Assembly: GCF_030283145.1 (NCBI RefSeq)
Contig: NZ_JASNWE010000002.1
Span: 372,001-436,000, forward strand
Origin: Actinomadura xylanilytica
GTDB taxonomy: Bacteria; Actinomycetota; Actinomycetes; Streptosporangiales; Streptosporangiaceae
Length of the DNA stretch: 64,000 nucleotides
Direction: 5' to 3'
Shown: positions 56,462 to 63,354 of the stretch, in pieces
Position numbering within the stretch: position 1 is the first letter of the stretch
How the letters are laid out: each line of letters begins with the position of its first letter
The notes under the pieces: model-generated
The model's database searches: none
The model's input: the letters and a program-made list of their open reading frames with translations, nothing else
What the model was told of the DNA's origin: nothing
Made by a program: the position numbers and the translations under genes

Positions 56462-56582
56462 AGGCGACGAGCCGCCCCTTGGGGATGCTCACGGACACGT
56501 CCCGCAGATTGTTGGTACGAGCCCCCACCACATCGATGGTCTCGCGCCCCATACTCGCGACGTCCCATGCGAATGCAGTCAA
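56446..56582 (-). pseudogene. UvrA-like N-terminal fragment truncated at Walker A
   Basis: Reading leftward from 56582, ETIDVVGARTNNLRDVSVS then IPKGRLVAFTGVSGS is the start of a UvrA/DrrC-type ATPase. After GVSGS the expected GKS of Walker A is missing and the sequence switches to the antisense strand of the SMI1/KNR4 fragment. Only about 45 codons remain. It marks an illegitimate recombination junction. Confidence 0.7.
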
Positions 56583-56718
56583 CCTTCGTCCACCTTCCGC
56601 GACGCAGCAGGGCAGGGGCGGTCAGGCCCCCACCCATGCCCGAACGAACATGGCGCTGAGCGGCCGCTTCACCAGATCTCCCGTCGCATGGCCGGTCCCG
56701 ATGCGGCCATGCTGCGGA

Positions 56719-57249
56719 TCAGGGCTGGGACGCCGCGGTGAGCTTCGCGATGTCGGCGGCGTAGACGGTCATCCAATGCGGATGCAGCCGGTAGAAGACA
56801 ACATCGTTGTCCCAGTCGAAGCAGTCGTCGCCGTAGAAGTCCTTGAAGTACGCGAGCAGGTCCGGCCAGTCCGCGGCCGGCTCGCCGTCCTGGGGGTTGA
56901 GGATCTCCACCGTGCCATGCGTGAACACGCCCAGGTCCTCACCGCGCATGTGCGCGGCGCTGACGGCGGGCCGGGCGGCGAGGTGGCGGGCCTTGACAGC
57001 GTCGCGCGCCGTGCCGAAGTACCACTTTCCGTGGAGGAAGTGCCCGTCCACACCGCTGATCCGCGGTTCGCCCTTGGCCGTCACGGTGGACAGGGCGAGG
57101 GTGCACATGCCGGTGAGAACCCGGGCGAGTTGCTCCGCGGTCAGTGTCCTCTCAGTGTTGATGATCGAGCGGAGGTGCGAGGAGGAGCGGGAGAGGGATG
57201 CCTCAAGGAGGGCCTGAAGCTCTTTGAGATCTTCCGGAGTTTCGCGCAT
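56719..57249 (-). CDS. Pyridoxamine 5'-phosphate oxidase-fold (PPOX/FMN or F420-binding) protein
   Basis: A 176-residue split-barrel protein. LARVLTGMCTLALSTVTAKGEPRISGVDGHF (in pieces) is the cofactor-binding beta hairpin region, KWYFGTARDAVKARHLAARP the next strand, and VFYRLHPHWMTVYAAD the C-terminal strand. Such proteins bind FMN or F420 and reduce or oxidise varied substrates, and some relatives are haem-degrading. It is the first intact gene after the decayed island near the tRNA. GGAGG-like sequence is weak at the start. Confidence 0.82.
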   Translation of the reverse strand: MRETPEDLKELQALLEASLSRSSSHLRSIINTERTLTAEQLARVLTGMCTLALSTVTAKGEPRISGVDGHFLHGKWYFGTARDAVKARHLAARPAVSAAHMRGEDLGVFTHGTVEILNPQDGEPAADWPDLLAYFKDFYGDDCFDWDNDVVFYRLHPHWMTVYAADIAKLTAASQP

Positions 57250-57590
57250 GGAGGTCCCTGTCTATCCGTATCTATCCGTGGTGCCCGGTCCACGCCCACC
57301 ATCGACGCCGTCCGGTGAAACCATGCTCACTCCAAAACCTGACACCTTGCGTCATACTTCTTCATCCATCTGCGGACGCCACTCGACACCTTCCTCGTCC
57401 GGCCCGTTCTTGTCCCGGCCCTGACCCTGGACACCGGCCGGGCCTTCCGGTGGCCCGGTCACATGGCCGCCCTCGTGTCCGTCCGGCCCTGGCGCCCAGG
57501 CGGGCCAGGATGCCGGTAACGAAGCGAGTGCCTTCGCCGAACTCGTCCAGTGCTGATCCTCGGACCGCTGTGCCTCGCACGCGCATAGGT
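57250..57590. other. Intergenic stretch without a recognisable gene
   Basis: About 340 bp. It contains AT-richer sequence near 57300-57370, probably the promoter of the PPOX gene, and short frames with no homology. Nothing else is supported. Confidence 0.4.
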
Positions 57591-57668
57591 TCACTGACGC
57601 TTGACGATCAGCACGATCACCATGGTGAACACCACCCATGCGCCGCATACGGCCCAGATCTCGGTCAC
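57591..57668 (-). CDS. Possible 25-residue single-helix membrane peptide
   Basis: GTG ACC GAG ATC TGG... encodes MTEIWAVCGAWVVFTMVI followed by VLIVKRQ, a hydrophobic helix ending in a basic anchor. GGGG lies about 5 nt upstream. The composition (long Val/Ile run with a KR end) is that of genuine small membrane proteins, but with 25 codons a chance frame cannot be excluded. Confidence 0.35.
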   Translation of the reverse strand: MTEIWAVCGAWVVFTMVIVLIVKRQ

Positions 57669-57858
57669 TCACCCCACGCTGTCCGTTAGGGCACTTGGAC
57701 CGCATCAACCTGCTGTTCACCTTTCCAGGCGCCGCCGGTAGACCCTGGTATTAGCCCCACGGGCTGTCGGCACGGCCGCCCGAGGCCGGACCGTGCCGAC
57801 ATCGGGCGTGCGGACCGATCGCCGCTTCAGCCCTGGTGGGAGACACGCCTGCCCACTG

Positions 57859-58050
57859 TCACAGATGGCCGCCGACCTCACGCGCGATCCTGATCACTGT
57901 CCACGCGATGAACAAGGTTGCCCATGCCCCGAACTTCGCCACTTCGAAGGCGGTGCGCAGCCGCCAGTACCTGGCCGCGCGCCGGTCTCGGCCGCCGTTG
58001 CCCGCCTCGCTCGTCCGGGCGGTCTCGCCGGTGGTGCCGTGTCGTGCCAT
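57859..58050 (-). CDS. Small membrane protein, 63 residues
   Basis: Start ATG at 58050 has GAGGAGG seven bases upstream, an excellent ribosome binding site. The protein has a hydrophilic N-half (TGETARTSEAGNGGRDRRAARY) and one helix near the C-terminus (AKFGAWATLFIAWTVIRIA). It is divergent from the HTH-hemopexin gene at 58263. Function unknown. Confidence 0.65.
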   Translation of the reverse strand: MARHGTTGETARTSEAGNGGRDRRAARYWRLRTAFEVAKFGAWATLFIAWTVIRIAREVGGHL

Positions 58051-58262
58051 CAGTCGTCCTCCTCGCTCCGACCTGAGGCGGCCGGGTGGCCGGCGCCGGG
58101 TCTTCTCGACGCAAGACAAGAAGAACTCGCAAGTCAGGGTGTCCGGTAGGGGGCTGGACATTAGGGGACGATCTTCGATCGCATCTGTCCGGAAACGGAC
58201 GAGCCGCGATCGTCTGCGGACATCCGGCCGCGGCCGTCCCGGAGTCAGCCGTACGCTCGGAA

Positions 58263-59480
58263 ATGCCGTCGGACGATCTGGGACAGGGGGCTTGGGTGCA
58301 GATACCACCGGAGACAGGGGATCTAGACCTGGCCGCGGTCACCACAGTGCCGCAGCTTAAAAAACTACTGGGAGTGCTGAGGCTCCGAGCCGGGCTCTCC
58401 TTGCGCGCTCTGGAACAGGCCAGTGCTGGGAGGCTGACCAAGACCCGGGCCGCGGAGGCCGTCAATGGTGCCCGGCCGCCCTCCCGTGAAACCGTGGAGG
58501 ATTTCGTGCGGACGTGCGGCGTCCCCGAAGACCAGATCACACCGTGGGTGCGCGCCTGGGAACGCGCGAACGTCCCCAGGAACGTCGCTCCGCCCGACCG
58601 CGACGATTTCCGCGCCGAGGCCGAGCAGATCTTGGATCTCGCCCGTGCCGAGGCCGTGCAGATCGTGGATCAGGCCCGTGCCGAGGCCGAGCACATCGTG
58701 GGCCAAGCCCGTACCGAGGCCAGAGCAGATCTCACCCACATCGACGCAGTTATGCCGGTCCCGGACGGCACCGACACCCCACGGGAATACTGGCTGTTCT
58801 CCGGTGAACGCTACCTGCGGGTGAGCCTCTCCTCCTTGGGCGACCTGCTGCAAAGGCGCCTGACCGACCATTCTCCCCTCCACGAATGGGCCGGAACTTT
58901 CAAGAGGCTTCCGGAATTTCGAACCAAGATAGACATGGTGCTCGGCGTTCCGGACAATCGCCACGAGTATTGGGTCTTCTCTGGAGATCAGTATATTCGG
59001 ATACACGTCGCCGACACCGAGAACGGGATCCGCGATGAGCTACAGGAGGGGCCAAAGCCGCTCAGTGATTGGGGTAGGACGTTCGGGGCGTTCTCAGACC
59101 TCGACCGCATTGACACCGCGATGCCGGTGCCGGAGGCCGGTGGGCAGAATCAATACTGGGTGTTCACAGGCAGCCGGTACCTCCGGACCTGGGTGAAACA
59201 TGGACTCGATGGCCAGATCAACATTCATCCGACAGGGTTCGACGGATGGTCCGACGATGAAGGACACTCTTTTCTCAAGGGGTGGCCCGGCACCTTCAAC
59301 AGAGTCAGCCCCTTCAGTGAAGGGATTGACGCGGTGATACCATTGCCACCTGTGAAAAATGGAGAAGAAGAGTACAGAGACTACTGGGTGTTCTCTGACG
59401 ACCAGTACATGAAGATCCGGGTGATAGCTCACCTGTACAGTGACACGATCATTCAATTCCCAGCAGCGCTGGGTGGCTGA
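58263..59480 (+). CDS. XRE-like HTH protein fused to hemopexin-type repeats
   Basis: A 405-residue protein with three parts. Residues about 31-97 are an actinobacterial HTH domain (LKKLLGVLRLRAGLSLRALE; LTKTRAAEAVNGARPPSRET; ITPWVRAWERA). Residues about 113-150 are a charged coiled coil with repeating AEAEQILDLARAEAVQIVDQ units. Residues about 155-395 contain four hemopexin-like repeats, each with IDAVMPVP-, YWLFSGERYLRV-, and W-GTF-type signatures (YWVFSGDQYIRI; YWVFTGSRYLRT; YWVFSDDQYMKI). A four-blade propeller linked to a DNA-binding domain suggests a ligand- or partner-sensing regulator. Base composition is less GC-rich than nearby genes. ATG 58263 is chosen; GTG 58293 is possible. Confidence 0.8.
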   Translation: MPSDDLGQGAWVQIPPETGDLDLAAVTTVPQLKKLLGVLRLRAGLSLRALEQASAGRLTKTRAAEAVNGARPPSRETVEDFVRTCGVPEDQITPWVRAWERANVPRNVAPPDRDDFRAEAEQILDLARAEAVQIVDQARAEAEHIVGQARTEARADLTHIDAVMPVPDGTDTPREYWLFSGERYLRVSLSSLGDLLQRRLTDHSPLHEWAGTFKRLPEFRTKIDMVLGVPDNRHEYWVFSGDQYIRIHVADTENGIRDELQEGPKPLSDWGRTFGAFSDLDRIDTAMPVPEAGGQNQYWVFTGSRYLRTWVKHGLDGQINIHPTGFDGWSDDEGHSFLKGWPGTFNRVSPFSEGIDAVIPLPPVKNGEEEYRDYWVFSDDQYMKIRVIAHLYSDTIIQFPAALGG

Positions 59481-59670
59481 TGATGCCCGTCTCCTCGATA
59501 AGGGCGGTGGCGGACTGCCATCTCAGTGCGATCACCTGGCCATCCCTCCTTGACCTCCTCCTTGGAACCACTGCGGCGGCACGTGACAACCGGCTCTGAC
59601 CTCTTCGACGCGGTCGGGTGGTGTCGTCGATGTAGCCCTCGGCCGGGGCCGTGATGGGCGCACCTGGTGC

Positions 59671-60585
59671 TCAGCCGTCTTTGCGGGCGTGCTCGGCGAA
59701 GTCCCAGAGGCGGTGCTCGCGGTCGGGGTCGTAGGACTCCTTGGACGAGGGCACGGCCCGGGAGCGGTCGATGTAGGAGCCGGTGGGTGCGGCGGTTCGG
59801 CCGAGGATGGCATCGGCAAGCTTGCGTCCGGCGGCGGGGACCGTGTCGACGATGGGTGTGATGGACAGCGCCGGCAGGACCCGCCGGCTGAGGAAGCGGT
59901 CGATGGGGCCGGCGGAACGGACCAGTCCGGTGCCGGGCACGAGGCCGGGGTTGTAAGACACGATGTCGACCCCGTCGGGCAGCCGCCTGGCCCACTCGTG
60001 CACGAGGTGAATGGCGGCGAGCTTGCTGGTCGAGTAGGCGGTGCGGCCGGCGGTGACGGTCGCGGGCTTCGGGAAGGCGCCCGGCCGCGCGAGGGTCTCC
60101 GGGTCGGACCAGCGCGGCGCCGGGACGAGTCCGCCGGTGTGCCTGAAGTCGCCGAAGTGCGTGTCGCTGACGGTGATCACGATGCGCGCGGGGGCGCTGA
60201 ACCGCGGCTCGAAGGCGCGCAGCAGCAGATGGTTGGCCAGCACGTTCACCGCGAAGGTGGTCTCGTACCCGTCCGGGGTGGCGTGCAGGGCGTCGACGAA
60301 CTGTACGCCGGCGTTGCCGGCGAAGGCGCGGAGGGGCGGAAGGTCCCCCTGGTCGAGCATCCGGTTCACGGTCTCGGCGGAGGAGCGGATGCCGTCGATG
60401 CTCGCCAGGTCGGTGTCCACCAGGGTGACGTTGTCGCTGATGGCCCGCAGTTCGTCCAGGGTGTTCCGGCCGGATTCTCCTCGCCCGAGCAGCACCAGGT
60501 GCGTCTCCTGGTCTTTGCGCAGGACCTCCGTGGCTGCGACCCGGCCGATTCCGCGCGTTGCCCCGGTCATGATCAGCGTGTGCAT
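59671..60585 (-). CDS. Short-chain dehydrogenase/reductase
   Basis: A 304-residue SDR. The NADP-type site is MTGATRGIGRVAATEVL followed by LLGRGES, NAGV (AFAGNAGVQFVD) is retained, the catalytic Ser is in VITVSDTHFGD and YSTSKLAAI gives Tyr and Lys. The extended C-terminus fits the protochlorophyllide-reductase/retinol-dehydrogenase-like class. It is divergent from a TetR gene, with two operators between them, so it is probably induced by the ligand of that regulator. Confidence 0.92.
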   Translation of the reverse strand: MHTLIMTGATRGIGRVAATEVLRKDQETHLVLLGRGESGRNTLDELRAISDNVTLVDTDLASIDGIRSSAETVNRMLDQGDLPPLRAFAGNAGVQFVDALHATPDGYETTFAVNVLANHLLLRAFEPRFSAPARIVITVSDTHFGDFRHTGGLVPAPRWSDPETLARPGAFPKPATVTAGRTAYSTSKLAAIHLVHEWARRLPDGVDIVSYNPGLVPGTGLVRSAGPIDRFLSRRVLPALSITPIVDTVPAAGRKLADAILGRTAAPTGSYIDRSRAVPSSKESYDPDREHRLWDFAEHARKDG

Positions 60586-60629
60586 GGCTCGTTCCGTTCT
60601 CTCGTCCGGGACAGGCGTCCGGAGGTTTC

Positions 60630-60677
60630 AGTTGACGACGTCAACACTGTGGCATTTTTCAGTGGACACCGTCAACT
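60630..60677. promoter_or_regulatory. Two TetR-type operators between SDR and TetR genes
   Basis: AGTTGAC-GAC-GTCAACA at 60630-60646 and AGTGGAC-ACC-GTCAACT at 60661-60677 share the 17-bp consensus AGTTGAC-N3-GTCAACT. Their centres are 31 bp apart, about three helical turns. The second copy lies 14 bp before the TetR ATG. The expected ligand is the divergent TetR protein. Confidence 0.8.
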
Positions 60678-60690
60678 GTAGGGTGGGGCC

Positions 60691-61263
60691 ATGAATGTGC
60701 GTGCGGAGACGGCGGCGGCGACACGGCAGGCACTCCTGGACGCCGCGTCGGCGCTCCTGGACGGCGGCGGGGTCGACGCGGTGACGCTGCGAGACGTTGG
60801 GAGCGGCGCCGGCGTGTCGCGCTCGGCGGCCTACCGTCATTTCGTCGACAAGGAAGATCTGCTGATGGCGGTGTCCGCGGCGGCGTGGGATTCGCTCGCC
60901 ACCCGCCTGAGGGGGATCGCGGCCGACGCGACCCTGAGTCCGGATGAGGCGCTGCGCGGAGCGCTGGGGGCACTGGTGCAGGTGGCGCGAACGCGTCCGC
61001 ACCTGTACCGGCTGATGTTCGCTCGGACGGTGGGCGACGCGACTGCGGCGGTCCAGGCGGCGACCCGCGCGCAGGACGTCTTCCTGGCCATCGTCGGTCG
61101 CATCGTCGAAGGAGACGGTATGCCTCAGATGGCGGGCCTGCTGATGGCGGCCACGCACGGCATCGTGGATCTCGACCTCAGCGGGCACCTGACACCGGAG
61201 AAGTGGGGCACTGGCATCGACGGGATGGTCGACCTGCTCGTCCGTATCATCCGGCCCCTGTGA
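60691..61263 (+). CDS. TetR-family regulator of the divergent SDR gene
   Basis: A 190-residue regulator with HTH VTLRDVGSGAGVSRSAAYRHFVDKEDLL and a helical C-terminal domain (the RTRPHLYRLMFARTVGD region resembles the WHG/TetR_C_33 type). ATG 60691 has GGGTGGGG about 6 nt upstream. Located next to paired operators, it probably represses both itself and the SDR. It ends before a strong hairpin. Confidence 0.92.
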   Translation: MNVRAETAAATRQALLDAASALLDGGGVDAVTLRDVGSGAGVSRSAAYRHFVDKEDLLMAVSAAAWDSLATRLRGIAADATLSPDEALRGALGALVQVARTRPHLYRLMFARTVGDATAAVQAATRAQDVFLAIVGRIVEGDGMPQMAGLLMAATHGIVDLDLSGHLTPEKWGTGIDGMVDLLVRIIRPL

Positions 61264-61337
61264 TGTCACGGCACTGCGACATGGCGCCCGACACCTCCCC
61301 GACGAACCCTCGTCACGTCGGCCCTCTCCTCCGAGAA

Positions 61338-61375
61338 GACGCCCCCGCCTCCGCGATCACGGAGGCGGGGGCGTC
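61338..61375 (+). terminator. Terminator of the TetR gene
   Basis: A perfect 16-bp stem, GACGCCCCCGCCTCCG (61338-61353) with CGGAGGCGGGGGCGTC (61360-61375), with a 6-nt loop, 75 bp after the TetR stop. Confidence 0.8.
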
Positions 61376-61544
61376 CCCCAGCACCGACCGCACGGACCGG
61401 TGACGTAGCCCCCCGGGTACGCGTCGAAGCGGAGGCCGTGGTGGGATTTACGCCCGTTTATGGCGAGAAAGGCCGGAACTCGACACTCGACCGGTTTATG
61501 ATCTTGGCGGGTGCCCTCCGGCGCCCACCAGTCCGAGGAGAGTC

Positions 61545-61958
61545 ATGCGCACACCATCCGCCCGGTCCTTCACCTTCCTCGCCGCCGCCTCGGCCGTCGC
61601 CGCCTCGGTGCTCGCCCTCGCCGGACCCGCGTCCGCGGACGTCTCGGTGCAGGGCGTGGACACCTACGCCTCGACGCTGGACGGTGAGGCCGAGGCCCGC
61701 TGGTGGCACGACGGTGACAAGCTCGTGGTCCACGACGTGCTGGCCGACGGCTGGGGATCCAGGGCGCAGCTCCAGACCTGGAACTCCGCGCTCAACCAGT
61801 GGATGACCGCGTTCACCTGCACCGACTCCAACTCCTCGGACGGCACGAAGACCTGCTCGCAGAACCTGGTGGAGGGGACGCCGGTGCGGATCCACCTGTG
61901 GCAGTACAAGGGCACCTCGACCCGCCTGCACACCTACAGCCCGCAGGGGCAGGCGTAG
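61545..61958 (+). CDS. Small secreted protein of unknown function
   Basis: A 137-residue protein with a signal peptide (FTFLAAASAVAASVLALAGPASA). The mature 105 residues are Trp/Thr-rich with two cysteines (FTCTDSNSS; TKTCSQNL) that probably form one disulfide, and short beta-strand-like stretches (LVVHDVLADGW; RIHLWQYKGTSTRLHTY). It resembles small secreted actinomycete proteins; no family was recognised. GAGGAG lies 6-7 nt upstream of the ATG. Confidence 0.8.
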   Translation: MRTPSARSFTFLAAASAVAASVLALAGPASADVSVQGVDTYASTLDGEAEARWWHDGDKLVVHDVLADGWGSRAQLQTWNSALNQWMTAFTCTDSNSSDGTKTCSQNLVEGTPVRIHLWQYKGTSTRLHTYSPQGQA

Positions 61959-61989
61959 CCCGGCCCTCTCCCCCCGGATCCGGTGCCGG

Positions 61990-63207
61990 TCACGGGTGCG
62001 GGCGGCGGATCTCCAGGCGCTGGCCGGTCATGGCGGCGAAGACCTCTCCGTAGATCAGGCCGAGTTGGTCGGCGTCCCTGAAGCGCCACACCGTCGCGCG
62101 GTCGGCCCAGTCGTGCCCCTTCAGCGGGAGGCGCCGGCGGGTCGACCTCGGCACCACCAGGTGGACGGCCCCGTGACCGGCCCGGCGGAGCAGTGCGGAC
62201 AGGGTGGACGGGGCGTCGAACAGGCTCGCGTCAGTGATCACCATCAGGCTGCACGCGCCGGGCTCGGCCGGACGCTGGGCGCGCAGCTCCAGGAGCAGTT
62301 CGAGGGCGGGCGCGAGCAGCGTCCCCTGCCCCACGTCGCCGAGCGCCTTGTCGGTGACCTGGGGCAGCCCGCGCACGTCGGCGGGCGGCACCATAACGGC
62401 GGCCCGTCCGGCGAAAGCCACCGAGGTGAGCAGGTCGCCGTCCGCCATCTCCCGGCGCGCGAAGTCGGCCAGCGCGCGGAGCGCCGCCTTGCGCGGCCGG
62501 GCGTGGGCGCGCATGGACACCGACAGGTCCACCGCCACCTCCAGGCTGACCGGGCCCCGCGCGCGGCGCTCACCCGCGATGCGGGCGGAGGCGAGGTTCG
62601 CCGGGGGCAGCGCCCGCCCCGTCCCGGACGAGGCCGGACGCGTCCCGTCGGCGGACGCGGAGGCGGACGCGGCGCCACCGGTCCCGGCGGAGGCGGCCGT
62701 GGCGGCGGCGACTGCGGCGGCGGCTTCGCGGATGCGGTGGTACTCGGCCGCGCCGGCGCCCAGCGTCCGGACGATCGCGGCCGCGTCGGGCAGGCCGTGG
62801 CCGATCTCGCGGAACCACCAGCCCGTCCCGCGCCGGTAGCACTCACCAAGCAGGTGCACCGGCTCGGGCGTGGTCTCCCCCGCCGCGGCCCCGGACAGGA
62901 CGGCCAGGTCGGCCGACGCTCCGTCGCGGAGCGTGCAGCGCAGCCCGCCAAACCGGGACAGCGGCCCGGACGCCGTCTCGGCGGCGAGGACGATCCGGTC
63001 GGTCCCGGCGGGCGGCGCGGCCAGGTCGACCATGACCCCGTGGTCGTCGGCGACCGTGGCCAGGCACCCGCCGGAGGCGTCCTGGAACACCGCGATGAGG
63101 GAGACGGCCGCGCCGTCCGGGCGGCTCAGCTCGAACGCGGCGATCGCGACCTCCGCGAGCGGGACGTTCAGGGCCTTGCGCAGCGGCCCGGTCCGCGCGC
63201 CCGGCAT
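61990..63207 (-). CDS. TerD-like and vWA-domain protein
   Basis: A 405-residue protein with two modules. Residues about 5-175 resemble TerD/TerE calcium-binding domains (NVPLAEVAIAAFELS; CLATVADDHGVMVDL; HLLGECYRRGTGWWFREIG). An Ala-rich linker follows (EAAAAVAAATAAS). Residues about 210-395 are a von Willebrand A domain with the MIDAS motif VAVDLSVSM, and LLTSVAFAGRAAV and VITDASLF supply further metal-binding residues. TerD-vWA proteins belong to tellurite-resistance-type stress and biological-conflict loci. Its start overlaps the stop of the upstream small gene (TGATG), so the two are cotranslated. Confidence 0.85.
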   Translation of the reverse strand: MPGARTGPLRKALNVPLAEVAIAAFELSRPDGAAVSLIAVFQDASGGCLATVADDHGVMVDLAAPPAGTDRIVLAAETASGPLSRFGGLRCTLRDGASADLAVLSGAAAGETTPEPVHLLGECYRRGTGWWFREIGHGLPDAAAIVRTLGAGAAEYHRIREAAAAVAAATAASAGTGGAASASASADGTRPASSGTGRALPPANLASARIAGERRARGPVSLEVAVDLSVSMRAHARPRKAALRALADFARREMADGDLLTSVAFAGRAAVMVPPADVRGLPQVTDKALGDVGQGTLLAPALELLLELRAQRPAEPGACSLMVITDASLFDAPSTLSALLRRAGHGAVHLVVPRSTRRRLPLKGHDWADRATVWRFRDADQLGLIYGEVFAAMTGQRLEIRRPHP

Positions 63208-63332
63208 CACAGGCCCGCGGACAGGATCGCGGGCAGGATCGCATAGGCGAGCACGGCAAAGCACACGACGGCGACGCCCAGCACCACCGCGTAGATCACC
63301 AGCCGCCACCGACGGTAGGGATCGGGTCCCAT
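63207..63332 (-). CDS. Short single-helix membrane protein
   Basis: A 41-residue protein, GPDPYRRWRLVIYAVVLGV and so on, with one long helix (VIYAVVLGVAVVCFAVLAYAI). GGAG lies four bases upstream of the ATG at 63332. Its stop overlaps the TerD-vWA start by one base, and it follows the GTPase gene by 22 bp, so it is part of the same operon, perhaps as a membrane anchor. Confidence 0.75.
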   Translation of the reverse strand: MGPDPYRRWRLVIYAVVLGVAVVCFAVLAYAILPAILSAGL

Positions 63333-63354
63333 CAGGCTCCCTTCGGCTCGGGCG

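Noticed and set aside
55556..59000. Direct repeat of the tRNA-Glu 3' end as an attachment site
   Set aside because: Only a short match (GGTTCGAA near 56113) was found; a real att site should repeat 15 or more bases of the tRNA end.
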